NCBI RefSeq assembly: GCF_001187785.1 | Contig: NZ_CP012154.1 | Location: 1,606,501 to 1,670,500, forward strand | Direction: 5' to 3' | Length of the DNA: 64,000 bases | Source: Wenzhouxiangella marina | GTDB taxonomy: Bacteria; Pseudomonadota; Gammaproteobacteria; Xanthomonadales; Wenzhouxiangellaceae | Shown: piece after piece, positions 24,829-35,940 of the stretch | Layout of the letters: the number at the start of each line of letters is the position of its first letter | Numbering within the stretch: position 1 is the first letter of the stretch | Translations under genes and position numbers: made by a program | The notes under the pieces: generated by a model | Databases searched by the model: none | Seen by the model: the letters and a program-made list of their open reading frames with translations, nothing else | What the model was told of the DNA's origin: nothing

Positions 24829-26364
24829 TCAGATACCCAGTGGAATCCCCAGGGCGAAGAAGCCCACCAGCAGCAGGGTCCAGATCGTCAGGAAGGCCAC
24901 GGAATAGGGCAGCATGATCAGCAGCATGTCTCCGAAGGCCATGTCGGGACGGTACTTGCGCATGAAGGCCAGGATCACGCCGGCGTAGGTCATCATCGGC
25001 GTGATGATGTTGGTCGAAGAGTCCGCCACGCGGAAGGCGGCCGCGACCAGATCCGGGGTCATGGCCGGATTGACCACGTAGAGCATCGGCACGAAGATCG
25101 GCCCGAGGAGCATCCACTTCGAAGTCAGGCCGCCGATGAAGATGTTGATCACGGCCGTGACCAGGATGAAGCCGACCAGTAGCAGGATCGGGAACTTCTG
25201 CAGACCGAGCGCCTGCAGGAACTCGGCGCCGAGAAAGGTGATCCAGGTGCCCAGTCCGCTGTAATTGAGCAGGCCGAGGAAGTTGTAGGTGAAGAAGGTC
25301 AGCACGAGCACGTAGCCCATGGTGTTCATCTGCCCGACCATGGCCTTGACCACGTCCATGACGCTCCTGAACTTGCCGACCGCCACCCCGAAGAAGGCGC
25401 CGGTGACCACGAAGAACAGGGAGATCAGCAGAATCATGTTGTCGATGTACGGCCGGACCGGATCGCCGGCCTCGTTGGTGAACGAGGCCAGGGGACCGAA
25501 GGCGAGACCGGCGATCATCAGCAGTGCGACCAGGGTCCCGAGTCCGGCGGCACGCAGGCCCTTGCGCTCCAGATTGCTGACCTGGAACTCACCGGGGTTG
25601 ATCTCGGTCGGCACCACGAAATCCTCCCGGTCCAGCCTGGGTTCGACGAAGCGGCGCGTCACCCAGTAGCCGGTGGCTGACAGAACGAAGGTCGAGGCGA
25701 TGATGAAGAACCAGTGCATCGTCTCCGGCGTCAGCGCCTGGCCCGTGGCCGAAACGAACGGCACGCCCTGGGCCTCGGCGAAGGCCTGGGCGTTCTGGCC
25801 GATGATGGCGTCGACCGGGCCGGGAAGCAGGTTCGCACTGAACCCGGCCGAGACCCCGGCAAAGGCGGCCGCCATGCCGATCAGCGGGTTTCGGTTCAGG
25901 CCCGCGTAGAGCAGGCCCGCCAGGGGAATCAGGACCAGGTAGCCGGCATCGGTGGCCATCGAGCTCATGATCCCCAGGAAGATCAGCAGCAGGGGCAGGA
26001 TCGACTGGGGCAGGTGGGAGCCTGCACGCTTGATCAGGGCGCCGAACAGGCCGGAGTTCTCGGCCACGCCCACGGCCAGCATCACGACCAGGATCACCCC
26101 CAGCACGCCGCCGCCGAAGCCCAGCCAGTTGGCCAGCAGGGCATTGTCGAAGATCCAGCGCACGTGTTCGGCCTGGTGCATGCCATTGATCTGGTGGGTG
26201 ACGGTTTCACCGCCGGTGCCGAGGGTTTCGAAGCTATGGCCCGACATCACGACCGTCAGCAGGAAGGCCGCCGGATAGAAGGCCATGAAGATGATGACCG
26301 GATCGGGGATGCGCTTGCCGGCGCGCTCGATGAAACTGGCCAGGGCCTTGGCGTTGATGGGCAT
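24829..26364 (-). CDS. AbgT-family transporter
   Basis: A 511-residue polytopic membrane protein with about a dozen hydrophobic segments. The start at 26364 (MPINAKALASFIERAGKRIPDP) matches family members; the longer frame runs into mutS and is spurious. Diagnostic stretches: DPVIIFMAFYPAAFLL, AAAFAGVSAGFSANLLPGPVDAIIGQNAQA, and DSSTNIITPMMTYAGVILAFM. AbgT proteins import p-aminobenzoyl-glutamate or export sulfonamides with proton or sodium coupling. No abgAB hydrolase genes are adjacent, so an antimetabolite-export role is equally likely. Confidence 0.9.
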   Translation of the reverse strand: MPINAKALASFIERAGKRIPDPVIIFMAFYPAAFLLTVVMSGHSFETLGTGGETVTHQINGMHQAEHVRWIFDNALLANWLGFGGGVLGVILVVMLAVGVAENSGLFGALIKRAGSHLPQSILPLLLIFLGIMSSMATDAGYLVLIPLAGLLYAGLNRNPLIGMAAAFAGVSAGFSANLLPGPVDAIIGQNAQAFAEAQGVPFVSATGQALTPETMHWFFIIASTFVLSATGYWVTRRFVEPRLDREDFVVPTEINPGEFQVSNLERKGLRAAGLGTLVALLMIAGLAFGPLASFTNEAGDPVRPYIDNMILLISLFFVVTGAFFGVAVGKFRSVMDVVKAMVGQMNTMGYVLVLTFFTYNFLGLLNYSGLGTWITFLGAEFLQALGLQKFPILLLVGFILVTAVINIFIGGLTSKWMLLGPIFVPMLYVVNPAMTPDLVAAAFRVADSSTNIITPMMTYAGVILAFMRKYRPDMAFGDMLLIMLPYSVAFLTIWTLLLVGFFALGIPLGI

Positions 26365-26437
26365 GGTCGACTCGCTTCGGGAAAACGATCGAGTATAGCG
26401 GCCCGCGGCGTCTGCGCTGGCCTTGTCAGGCAAGGCT

Positions 26438-29035
26438 TCAGTCCGAGTCGAGGACCTGTTTGAGGCGGTACAGTGCGTCGAGGGCTTCGCGAGGACTGAG
26501 CTCGTCCGGATCGATCGCGTCCAGGGCGTCACGCAGTGCTTCGCTCGCCGGGTCGACGGATACCGACTCATCCGGCTCATCGGACGGCCGCGGGGCTGCG
26601 GCGGCGAACAGGCCCAGCTGAGGAGAGGCCGCTCGCGCTGCGTCCTGCTCGAGGCGGTCGAGGTGCTTGCGCGCCTGGCTGATGACCGGCTTCGGGACGC
26701 CGGCCAGGCGCGCGACCTGGATGCCATAGCTCTGGCTCGCCGGGCCTTCGCGAACGCTGTGCAGAAAGACGATCCGGTCACCGTGCTCGCGCGCATCGAG
26801 GTGCACATTGGCGATGCCCTCGTGGTCCTCGGCCAAGCGCGTCAGTTCGAAGTAGTGGGTGGCGAACAGGGTCAGGGCCCGGATCTTGAGGGCCAGCTCC
26901 GTGGCCACGGCCCAGGCCAGGGCGAGGCCGTCGAAGGTCGAGGTGCCTCGGCCGATCTCGTCCATCAGCACCAGGGAGCGCTCGCTGGCGTTGTGCAGGA
27001 TGTTGGCCGTCTCGACCATTTCGACCATGAAGGTCGACCGTCCTCGGGTCAGGTCGTCGCCGGCGCCGATGCGCGAGAAGATGCGATCGATCGGCCCGAT
27101 GCGCGCCTCGGCGGCGGGCACGAAGGAGCCGGCATGGGCCAGGATCACGATCAGAGCGGTCTGGCGCATGAAGGTCGATTTACCGCCCATGTTCGGACCC
27201 GTGATCACCAGCATTCGGCGTTCGGGGTCGAGGCGGCAGTCGTTGGGTACGAAGGCCTCGTCCTGGACCTGCTCGACCACGGGGTGGCGCCCGTCGCGAA
27301 TCTCGAGGCCCGGCGCATCAACCAGTGTCGGCGGGGCCAGGTTCAGGGTCTGAGCCCGCTCGGCAAAGGCGGCCAGCACGTCCAGGCTGGCGATGGACGA
27401 GGCCACTGCGCTCAGGCGCGCATGTTCGGCGGCCAGGTCCTCGATCAGACTTTCATACAGCGCTTTCTCGCGGCTGAGTGCCCGTTCGCGGGCCGACAGC
27501 ACCTTGTCCTCGAAGCCCTTGAGTTCTTCTGTGATGTAGCGCTCGGCGTTCTTGAGGGTCTGGCGGCGGGTGTACTCGGTCGGCACCTTGTCCGCGTGGA
27601 CCTTGCTGATCTCGATGTAGTAGCCATGCACGCGATTGAAGCCCACTTTCAGCTTCTCGATCCCCGTGCGTTCGCGCTCCTGGGCCTCGTAGCGGACCAG
27701 GAAATCACCGGCGTTCTGGCTGAGGTTGCGGAGCTCGTCAAGCTCGGCATCGAAGCCTTCGGCGATCACGCCGCCATCGCGGATGACCATCGGCGGTTGT
27801 TCGACCACGGCCGATTCCAGCAGGCCACAGAGGTCGGGGCAGGGCAGCAGGGCCTCGGCCAATTCGCGCAGGAGGGCGTGATCGGAAGCCTCGAGCTGCT
27901 CGTTCAGGGCGGGCAGGCGAGCCAGGCCTTCCCTCAGGGTGGCGAGATCGCGAGGCCGGGCCGAGCGCAGGGCGATGCGGGTCAGGACGCGCTCGAGATC
28001 GCCGATGCCGGCGAGCTGGTCCCGGACCGGATCACAGAGTCCGCGTTCGATCAGGGCGGCGATGGCTCCATGGCGAGCCTGCAGGCGTTCGCGCGAACGC
28101 AGCGGATGCGTGATCCAGCGCTTGAGCTTGCGGCTGCCCATGGGCGTGGCCGCGCTGTCCATCAGGCCGACCAGGGTGTGCTCGCTCCGTCCCTCCGGAT
28201 GGACGTCGATTTCCAGATGGCGGCGCGTGGCCGCGTCGAGCACCAGATGCTCGCTGGCCTGGACCGCGCGGACGCCGGTCAGGTGCTTGAGCTCGCCGGC
28301 GAGCATGTCGCGGGCGTAGCTCAACAGGGCGCCCGCCGCGCCCAGGCCCGGGCCGCGTTGTTCGACGCCGAAGCCCGACAGGTCCTGGACGCCGAGCTGG
28401 CGGCAGAGCTCGCGTTCGCCGGACTCGGCATCGAAGTGCCAAGGGGGCGTGGGACGAAGGGCCGCGCCGAGGCCACTGATCGGCACGTCGCTGTCCTCTG
28501 GAAACAGGATTTCCGCGGGTCGCAGGCGCTCCAGTTCGGCAGCCAGCTCGGCGCGGTCGGCCGGTTCGCTGAAGCGCAGACGGCCGCCGGCCACGTCCAG
28601 CCAGGCCAGGCCGTATCCGCGGCGTGCCGGGGCGATGGCCGTCAGCAAACGGTCCTGACGGTCCTCCAGCAGGGCTTCTTCGGTCACCGTGCCCGGGGTG
28701 ACGATCCGCACCACCCTGCGTTCCACCGGTCCCTTGCTGGCTTCGGGGTCACCGACCTGCTCGCAGATCGCGACCGACTCGCCCTTCTTGATCAGGCGGG
28801 CCAGATAGCTGTCGACGGCGTGGTAGGGCACGCCGGCCATGGGAATCGGCTGGCCTGCCGACTGGCCGCGGGTGGTCAGGGTGATGTCGAGCAGCCTTGC
28901 CGCCTTGCGAGCGTCATCGTAGAAGAGCTCATAGAAATCCCCCATCCGGAAGAACAGCAGGATGTCCGGATAATCCGCCTTGATGCGCAGGAACTGCTGC
29001 ATCAAGGGCGTGTGCTGGGGTGTCGTGTCGCTCAT
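26438..29035 (-). CDS. mutS: DNA mismatch repair protein MutS
   Basis: An 865-residue mismatch recognition ATPase. The mismatch-reading Phe and Glu are in GDFYELFYD (F34, E36). The connector and lever domains follow, then the ABC ATPase with Walker [10 protein letters not shown] near residue 613, the [14 protein letters not shown] Walker B and signature, and a C-terminal segment ending [13 protein letters not shown]. The start at 29035 ([19 protein letters not shown]) was chosen because homology begins there and it leaves room for the divergent pncC promoter. It acts with MutL after replication. It is full length. Confidence 0.97.
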   Translation of the reverse strand: MSDTTPQHTPLMQQFLRIKADYPDILLFFRMGDFYELFYDDARKAARLLDITLTTRGQSAGQPIPMAGVPYHAVDSYLARLIKKGESVAICEQVGDPEASKGPVERRVVRIVTPGTVTEEALLEDRQDRLLTAIAPARRGYGLAWLDVAGGRLRFSEPADRAELAAELERLRPAEILFPEDSDVPISGLGAALRPTPPWHFDAESGERELCRQLGVQDLSGFGVEQRGPGLGAAGALLSYARDMLAGELKHLTGVRAVQASEHLVLDAATRRHLEIDVHPEGRSEHTLVGLMDSAATPMGSRKLKRWITHPLRSRERLQARHGAIAALIERGLCDPVRDQLAGIGDLERVLTRIALRSARPRDLATLREGLARLPALNEQLEASDHALLRELAEALLPCPDLCGLLESAVVEQPPMVIRDGGVIAEGFDAELDELRNLSQNAGDFLVRYEAQERERTGIEKLKVGFNRVHGYYIEISKVHADKVPTEYTRRQTLKNAERYITEELKGFEDKVLSARERALSREKALYESLIEDLAAEHARLSAVASSIASLDVLAAFAERAQTLNLAPPTLVDAPGLEIRDGRHPVVEQVQDEAFVPNDCRLDPERRMLVITGPNMGGKSTFMRQTALIVILAHAGSFVPAAEARIGPIDRIFSRIGAGDDLTRGRSTFMVEMVETANILHNASERSLVLMDEIGRGTSTFDGLALAWAVATELALKIRALTLFATHYFELTRLAEDHEGIANVHLDAREHGDRIVFLHSVREGPASQSYGIQVARLAGVPKPVISQARKHLDRLEQDAARAASPQLGLFAAAAPRPSDEPDESVSVDPASEALRDALDAIDPDELSPREALDALYRLKQVLDSD

Positions 29036-29063
29036 GCGTTCGTGGGCCGGCCGCTTGCTGACA

Positions 29064-29091
29064 TTTGGAATACGGGACCGGGCATTATAGG
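29064..29091 (+). promoter_or_regulatory. promoter for pncC, nearly leaderless
   Basis: TTTGGA (29064-29069), a 16-base spacer and TATAGG (29086-29091) lie only 4 bases before the pncC ATG at 29096. Transcription would begin at or next to the start codon. No ribosome-binding site is present. Confidence 0.4.
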
Positions 29092-29095
29092 GGCC

Positions 29096-29602
29096 ATGAA
29101 CATGCGAATCGACGATGAGGCGCTGAGCCTCCGGGCGAGTGCCCTGGCCGCCGAGCTGAAGGCCCATGGGCGACGACTGGTCACGGCCGAATCCTGCACC
29201 GGCGGCTGGATCGCCAAGGTCTGCACGGACCTGGCCGGCAGCTCGGACTGGTTCGAGCGCGGGCTGGTGACCTACAGCAACGATGCCAAGACGAGCCTGT
29301 TGGGGGTTCGAGCGGCAGATCTGCACCGTTTCGGGGCGGTCAGCGAAGAGGTGGCGGCTGCCATGGCGATGGGAGCGGTGCGGAACAGCGATGCCGACTA
29401 CGCGGTGTCGGTCTCCGGTATTGCCGGCCCCGGCGGCGGCAGCCCGGAGAAGCCCGTGGGCACGGTCTGTTTCGGCTGGGCGCTGTCGGACGATACGGCC
29501 GAAGGCGAGACCTGCCTGTTCGCTGGAGACCGGGACGCGATCCGGCGTCAGTCGGTGGCGCATGCCCTGGACGGCCTGCTGGCGCGCCTGGGCCGGCGCT
29601 GA
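29096..29602 (+). CDS. pncC: nicotinamide-nucleotide amidase (CinA C-terminal domain)
   Basis: A 168-residue stand-alone CinA C-terminal domain. It deamidates nicotinamide mononucleotide to nicotinic acid mononucleotide, recycling the NMN released by DNA ligase. Motifs: [66 protein letters not shown]. The start at 29096 is the first ATG in frame with the homology; a very long antisense frame over mutS reads into it and is spurious. It begins the pncC-thpR-recA-recX-alaS series; thpR follows 11 bp later. Confidence 0.94.
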   Translation: MNMRIDDEALSLRASALAAELKAHGRRLVTAESCTGGWIAKVCTDLAGSSDWFERGLVTYSNDAKTSLLGVRAADLHRFGAVSEEVAAAMAMGAVRNSDADYAVSVSGIAGPGGGSPEKPVGTVCFGWALSDDTAEGETCLFAGDRDAIRRQSVAHALDGLLARLGRR

Positions 29603-29613
29603 GGACGCAGGGA

Positions 29614-30138
29614 TTGGCGCCGGCCGAGAGCACGGGCACTCGCCGCCTGTTCTTCGCGCTCTGGCCTGATGCGCCGCTGCGCGAGGAGCTCCTGCGTCGG
29701 CGGGCGCTGCTGAAGCCATCGGGCTGGCGAGCCGTGCCCGCCCACAATCTTCATCTGACCTTGCTCTTTCTCGGCAATCAGCCCTCGTCGGCGCTGGGCG
29801 ATATCGATGCGCTGGGCGGCCAGCTTGGCCTCGAGCGCAGCCGATTGCGCCTGGACCGTTTCGGCTGGTTTCCTGGCGCTCGTGTGCTCTGGCTGGGCGG
29901 CTCGGCGCCCGACCCCATCCAGGCCTGGGTCGATGCCCTGAGCTCGGGCATGGATTCCCTGGGGCTGAGCGTCGAGCGACGCCCCTTCAAGCCGCATGTC
30001 ACGCTGTTCCGTCGGGTGCTCGAGGCCCCGGATCTGCCGGAGCCGGAGCCGTTGGACTGGTCGGTCAGGGGCCTGAGCCTGATCGAATCCCTGCCGTCGA
30101 GGCCTTATCAGGTTTTGAGAACCTGGTCGGTAAACTGA
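29614..30138 (+). CDS. thpR: RNA 2',3'-cyclic phosphodiesterase ThpR
   Basis: A 174-residue protein of the 2H phosphoesterase (LigT) superfamily. Both His-x-Thr motifs are present, HLTLLFLG and HVTLFRRV, with [10 protein letters not shown] at the N-terminus. The family opens 2',3'-cyclic phosphates on RNA and can join 2'-5' linkages in vitro. No ATG is available; the start is a TTG at 29614 with GAGG at 29601-29604, 9 bases upstream. The gene is placed between pncC and recA. Confidence 0.88.
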   Translation: MAPAESTGTRRLFFALWPDAPLREELLRRRALLKPSGWRAVPAHNLHLTLLFLGNQPSSALGDIDALGGQLGLERSRLRLDRFGWFPGARVLWLGGSAPDPIQAWVDALSSGMDSLGLSVERRPFKPHVTLFRRVLEAPDLPEPEPLDWSVRGLSLIESLPSRPYQVLRTWSVN

Positions 30139-30234
30139 TCGCATCAGCCGCGCAGGGCCGGGCCCGCGGGGAGGAGCGATCCGCCGATCGACTCGAAATC
30201 CGGTAGGAAATCGACTCGACGGGGCGGATCGGAC

Positions 30235-30262
30235 TTGGCCGCCACGGCCCCTGTGAGATAAT
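30235..30262 (+). promoter_or_regulatory. recA promoter
   Basis: TTGGCC (30235-30240), 16 bases, then GATAAT (30257-30262), about 46 bases before the recA start. No E. coli-type LexA box (CTG-N10-CAG) was found around it; the closest, CTGTGAGATAATCCGG, lacks the second half. Confidence 0.45.
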
Positions 30263-30308
30263 CCGGCCAACGCGCAACATCACGCATCGAAGCACGAGGA
30301 ATTCAGCA

Positions 30309-31343
30309 GTGGATGACAATCGCAAACGGGCGCTGGCGGCAGCGCTGGGTCAGATCGAGAAGCAGTACGGCAAGGGCGCGATCATGCGCATGGGCGACGA
30401 CACCGGGCGCAAGGACGTGCCGGTGGTGTCGACGGGTTCCCTGGCCCTGGACCTGGCCCTGGGCGTCGGTGGCCTGCCCCGTGGTCGCGTGATCGAGATC
30501 TACGGTCCGGAATCCTCGGGCAAGACGACCCTGACCCTGCACGCGGTGGCTCAGGCCCAGAAGATGGGCGGCACGGCGGCCTTCGTCGATGCCGAGCATG
30601 CGCTCGATCCGAGCTATGCCGAGAAGCTGGGCGTCAACGTGGACGACCTGCTGGTCTCCCAGCCCGATACGGGTGAGCAGGCGCTCGAGATCACCGACAT
30701 GCTGGTCCGTTCCGGCGCCGTCGATATCGTCGTCGTCGACTCCGTGGCCGCTTTGACGCCGAAGGCCGAAATCGAGGGCGAAATGGGTGATTCCCATGTG
30801 GGTCTGCAGGCACGCCTGATGAGCCAGGCCCTGAGAAAGCTGACCGGCAACATCAAGCGCACCAACTGCATGGTCATCTTCATCAATCAGATTCGCATGA
30901 AGATCGGCGTCATGTTCGGCTCGCCCGAAACGACCACCGGTGGTAATGCCCTCAAGTTCTACTCCTCGGTCCGCCTCGACATTCGTCGCATCGGCGCCCT
31001 GAAGCGCGGTGACGAGGTGATCGGCAACGAGACCCGGGTCAAGGTGGTCAAGAACAAGATGGCGCCGCCGTTCCGTCAGGCGGTGTTCGAGATTCTCTAC
31101 GGCGAAGGCATCTCGCGCGAGGGTGAGTTGATCGAGCTGGGCGTGGAGCATGGTCTGATCAAGAAATCCGGTGCCTGGTACAGCTACGGCGACGACCGGA
31201 TCGGGCAGGGCAAGGACAACGTCCGCCAGTTCCTGAAGGAGAACCCGGAGATGGCGGCCGAGATCGAGCGCAAGGTCCGCGCCAAGGTCCTGCCGCAGTC
31301 CGCGCCCGAAGAAGCGCCCGCCGAGGAAGCCGAAGCCGGTTGA
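30309..31343 (+). CDS. recA: recombinase RecA
   Basis: A 344-residue DNA strand-exchange ATPase. Visible: [21 protein letters not shown], Walker [40 protein letters not shown], loop L2 region [27 protein letters not shown], and an acidic C-terminal tail ([11 protein letters not shown]). The start is GTG at 30309, preceded by AGGA at 30297-30300; a nearby ATG is out of frame. It promotes homologous recombination and LexA cleavage. recX overlaps its stop by one base. Confidence 0.98.
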   Translation: MDDNRKRALAAALGQIEKQYGKGAIMRMGDDTGRKDVPVVSTGSLALDLALGVGGLPRGRVIEIYGPESSGKTTLTLHAVAQAQKMGGTAAFVDAEHALDPSYAEKLGVNVDDLLVSQPDTGEQALEITDMLVRSGAVDIVVVDSVAALTPKAEIEGEMGDSHVGLQARLMSQALRKLTGNIKRTNCMVIFINQIRMKIGVMFGSPETTTGGNALKFYSSVRLDIRRIGALKRGDEVIGNETRVKVVKNKMAPPFRQAVFEILYGEGISREGELIELGVEHGLIKKSGAWYSYGDDRIGQGKDNVRQFLKENPEMAAEIERKVRAKVLPQSAPEEAPAEEAEAG

Positions 31344-31798
31344 TGGCATCGGAGACCGGGACGATCAACCCGGCGGACCTCCGCGAGGCGGCGGTCCGCC
31401 TGCTGGCCCGGCGGGAGCACAGCGCTCGCGAGCTGGTCGACAAGCTCAGGCGCAAGGGGTGGCCGGTGGCGGAGGTCGAAAAGGCGGTCTCCGAACTGGC
31501 CGAGCAGGGCCTGCAGTCCGACACTCGCTACGCCGAGAGCTTTGTCCGAAGCCGAGTTGGCAAGCATTACGGTCCCGTTCGTATCCGGGCGGAACTGAAC
31601 GAGCGGGGCGTCGATCGGCCGCTCATCGATCGCGTGCTGCGAGAGGCCGGGGTGGATTGGTTTGCCACGGCGGCGGAATGGTACGAGCGCCGCTACGCCG
31701 GTGAGCCTCCGGCCGATTTCAAGGACAAGGGCCGTCGCCAGCAGGCCCTCGCTCGTCGTGGTTTCGAGCATTCCATGGTGCGCGAATTGCTCGATTGA
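31343..31798 (+). CDS. recX: regulatory protein RecX
   Basis: A 151-residue helical protein built of three-helix RecX repeats (AAVRLLARREHSARELVDKLRRKG, YAESFVRSRVGKHYGPVRIRAELNERGV, RRQQALARRGFEHSMVRELL). RecX binds and limits RecA filaments. The ATG at 31343 shares its A with the recA stop (TGATG), so its yield is tied to RecA translation. A TTG one codon earlier is also in frame but lies inside recA. Confidence 0.93.
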   Translation: MASETGTINPADLREAAVRLLARREHSARELVDKLRRKGWPVAEVEKAVSELAEQGLQSDTRYAESFVRSRVGKHYGPVRIRAELNERGVDRPLIDRVLREAGVDWFATAAEWYERRYAGEPPADFKDKGRRQQALARRGFEHSMVRELLD

Positions 31799-31909
31799 GG
31801 CTGCAGCCTCCCGCCTGGAGGGTTTTCTCGTCCACGAAAGCCCACGCTTGCTGGCCTGGCTTTAGAATAAGGGCTTGTTGTCACCGCCCCGATTCCCTAG
31901 AAGCCCAAG

Positions 31910-34543
<2,634 letters not shown>

Positions 34544-34563
34544 GTTTGGCTTCTAACTGATTG

Positions 34564-34591
34564 AAAAAGCCCGCGGTTTGCGGGCTTTTTT
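34564..34591. terminator. bidirectional intrinsic terminator between alaS and tRNA-Ser(CGA)
   Basis: AAAAAGCCCGC, a short loop, then GCGGGCTTTTTT. The A-run on the left and T-run on the right make it functional for alaS on the plus strand and for the convergent tRNA-Ser on the minus strand. Confidence 0.9.
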
Positions 34592-34596
34592 AATGG

Positions 34597-34688
34597 TGGC
34601 GGAGAGGGAGGGATTCGAACCCTCGAACGGGCGTTCACCCGTTAACGGTTTTCGAGACCGCCGCATTCGACCACTCTGCCACCTCTCC
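34597..34688 (-). tRNA. tRNA-Ser, anticodon CGA
   Basis: An intact class II tRNA of 92 nt with encoded CCA. The acceptor GGAGAGG (5' end at 34688) pairs with CCTCTCC (34601-34607), discriminator G, CCA at 34597-34599. The anticodon loop reads CTCGAAA, giving CGA, which decodes UCG. It has a long variable arm and a standard T-loop TTCGAAT. Upstream on the same strand are two tandem broken copies of this gene. Confidence 0.96.
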
Positions 34689-34760
34689 GTAAACTCAATT
34701 GTCGCCGCCGAATTTCAGCGGATTGCCCGGTTTGGTCGATCCGGGCGGTTCTGACGAACC

Positions 34761-34952
34761 GCGGAGGGATAGCTGTCGCTTCGCTCCAGCGAGCTCGCCT
34801 GCGGCTCGGTTCGAACCCTCGAACGGGCGTTCACCCGTTAACGGTTTTCGAGACCGCCGCATTGGCTTCGCGGCTGTGCCGCTCGTCCGGCTGCGCCGGA
34901 TTGCTTCGCACCGAGCTCGCTACGCTCGGTTCGACCACTCTGCCACCTCTCC
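34761..34952 (-). pseudogene. broken tRNA-Ser(CGA), copy 1
   Basis: Pieces match the intact gene at 34761-34770 (3' end shortened by six bases, so the acceptor stem cannot form), 34811-34863 (T-loop through anticodon) and 34932-34952 (D-arm and 5' acceptor). A 40-nt string (34771-34810) splits the T-loop just before TCGA and a 68-nt string (34864-34931) splits the D region at the same motif. It cannot give a normal tRNA. Confidence 0.88.
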
Positions 34953-35024
34953 GTAAACTCAATTGTCGCCGCCGAATTTCAGCGGATTGCCCGGTTTGGT
35001 CGATCCGGGCGGTTCCGACGAACC

Positions 35025-35216
35025 GCGGAGGGATAGCTGTCGCTTCGCTCCAGCGAGCTCGCCTGCGGCTCGGTTCGAACCCTCGAACGGGCGTTCACCC
35101 GTTAACGGTTTTCGAGACCGCCGCATTGGCTTCGCGGCTGTGCCGCTCGTCCGGCTGCGCCGGATTGCTTCGCACCGAGCTCGCTACGCTCGGTTCGACC
35201 ACTCTGCCACCTCTCC
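35025..35216 (-). pseudogene. broken tRNA-Ser(CGA), copy 2
   Basis: Identical in structure to copy 1, shifted by 264 bases, with the same two insertions. It is the most promoter-proximal copy on the minus strand. Confidence 0.88.
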
Positions 35217-35265
35217 GAGACCTGGTGCGTTCGGCGATTTTCTGCCGGGGTCGCTTGGGGCGCGT

Positions 35266-35294
35266 ATTGTACAGAATCTTGGCCGCTGGGTGAA
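35266..35294 (-). promoter_or_regulatory. probable promoter of the tRNA-Ser(CGA) array
   Basis: On the minus strand, TTCACC (35289-35294), 17 bases, then TACAAT (35266-35271). It lies between the cupin gene stop and the outermost broken copy, so a transcript would pass through both broken copies before the intact tRNA. Each copy also has its own weaker GACAAT just before the tRNA 5' end. Confidence 0.45.
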
Positions 35295-35312
35295 CGCGTG
35301 TCTGCGCCAGGT

Positions 35313-35696
35313 TCAGTGATGTTCTGCGGCGTCGGCTTCGGCCTTGGTGTCGTGCTTGACGCCAGCCGCATGCTCGGGTGGGGCGTAGACGGTGTACAGG
35401 CGCAGCGGCTTGGCTCCGGTATTGATGAAGTTGTGCTGAGACCCCGCGTGCACGAAGATCAGGTCGTTGGCGCCGATTTCGCGAGCCTGGCCTTCCAGCA
35501 CGGCCTGGCCCTGGCCTTCGACGATCACCAGGATCTGGTCGTGGTCATCGTGGACTTCTGCACCGATCTCGTCGCCGGGCTGGATGGTCATCAATACCAC
35601 CTGGGCTTCCTTGCCGGTGATGACTTCGTCCCGGAAGGCGTCGTTGTCCATCGTCATCTTGACGATCGGGACGATGTTCTTGTCGATCTCGCTCAT
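35313..35696 (-). CDS. cupin-domain protein
   Basis: A 127-residue single-domain cupin. Motif 1 is GDEIGAEVHDDHDQILVIVEGQGQAVL, with metal-binding residues E-x-H..H/D..; motif 2 is GANDLIFVHAGSQHNFINTGAKPLRLY. The start at 35696 (MSEIDKNIVPIV) was chosen because the upstream frame enters tRNA-related repeats. It resembles small mannose-6-phosphate isomerase-like cupins found in many proteobacteria. Its substrate is unknown. It ends in a His-rich tail (AEHH). Confidence 0.85.
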   Translation of the reverse strand: MSEIDKNIVPIVKMTMDNDAFRDEVITGKEAQVVLMTIQPGDEIGAEVHDDHDQILVIVEGQGQAVLEGQAREIGANDLIFVHAGSQHNFINTGAKPLRLYTVYAPPEHAAGVKHDTKAEADAAEHH

Positions 35697-35817
35697 GCTT
35701 CGATCTCCATGGGGGAGTGGGGATAGTGGGTAGTTTAGCGGTTTTGCATGGAAGGGTTTGGGGAAGAGGTTGGTTCGAACGGGGTTCCAATCCGTGGTCC
35801 CCTTGTCCACGATCATC

Positions 35818-35845
35818 AAAAAAGCCCGCACACGGCGGGCTTTTT
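35818..35845. terminator. duplicate terminator hairpin
   Basis: AAAAAAGCCCGC, loop ACACG, GCGGGCTTTTT: an exact copy of the hairpin at 35984-36011, carried along in the 166-base duplication. Confidence 0.75.
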
Positions 35846-35851
35846 CGATGA

Positions 35852-35870
35852 TGGCGGAGAAGGAGGGATT
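35852..35870 (-). pseudogene. 3'-end fragment of tRNA-Ser(GCT)
   Basis: The last 19 bases of the tRNA including CCA (35852-35854), acceptor 3' strand and the T-stem. It stops inside the T-loop at GGATT and is joined to a palindrome string. Confidence 0.85.
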
Positions 35871-35940
35871 GCTGCGCCACCTTCGGTGGCTTGTCCTTCG
35901 GACTGTCGCTGCGCTCCAGCGAGCTCGCCTTCGGCTCGGT
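35871..35940. repeat. string of triloop mini-palindromes joined to the tRNA T-loop
   Basis: Consecutive short palindromes: GCCACC-TTC-GGTGGC, GTCC-TTC-GGAC, then a 38-nt block (35903-35940) that matches 34773-34810 in the Ser(CGA) array at 36 of 38 positions. It ends GCTCGG directly before TTCGAAC. Confidence 0.85.

Larger units (their letters stand above)
34690..35217 (-). repeat. two tandem 264-bp units each carrying a broken tRNA-Ser(CGA) copy
   Basis: Units 34690-34953 and 34954-35217 differ at one base (in CTGACG/CCGACG). Each contains, in plus-strand order: the tRNA leader TAAACTCAATTGTC, a palindrome GCGGTTC..GAACCGC, a shortened tRNA 3' end, a 40-nt inserted palindrome string, the central tRNA body, a 68-nt inserted palindrome string, and the tRNA 5' end. 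Inserted strings begin at 34771 and 34864 in unit 1. The near identity implies recent duplication or ongoing homogenisation. No protein gene is supported here. Confidence 0.92.
35772..35870. repeat. first copy of a 99-bp direct repeat (tRNA-Ser(GCT) 3' end plus terminator)
   Basis: Repeated at 35938-36036 with a period of 166. It contains GGTTCGAACGGGG, a terminator hairpin, and the last 19 bases of tRNA-Ser(GCT). After this copy the tRNA body is replaced by a palindrome string; after the second copy it continues into the intact tRNA. Confidence 0.9.

Noticed and set aside
26423-29095. A 1059-residue open frame on the plus strand opposite mutS
   Set aside because: It is antisense to a complete mutS; only its last 168 residues (pncC, from 29096) have family motifs. 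GC-rich codon bias explains the long open frame.
30241-30262. LexA-type SOS box upstream of recA
   Set aside because: CTGTGAGATAATCCGG resembles half of CTG-N10-CAG but lacks the second half; it overlaps the -10 region only by chance as far as can be seen.
34761-35216. Interrupted tRNAs as intron-containing or permuted functional tRNAs
   Set aside because: Insertions are at the T-loop and D region rather than the anticodon loop, are too short for group I or II introns, and the acceptor 3' end is shortened so the acceptor stem cannot form.
34699-35319. Near-identical small ORFs within the tandem tRNA region, suggestive of a repeated protein gene
   Set aside because: They simply read through the 264-bp repeat of broken tRNA; their sequence follows tRNA and palindrome bases, not a protein pattern.
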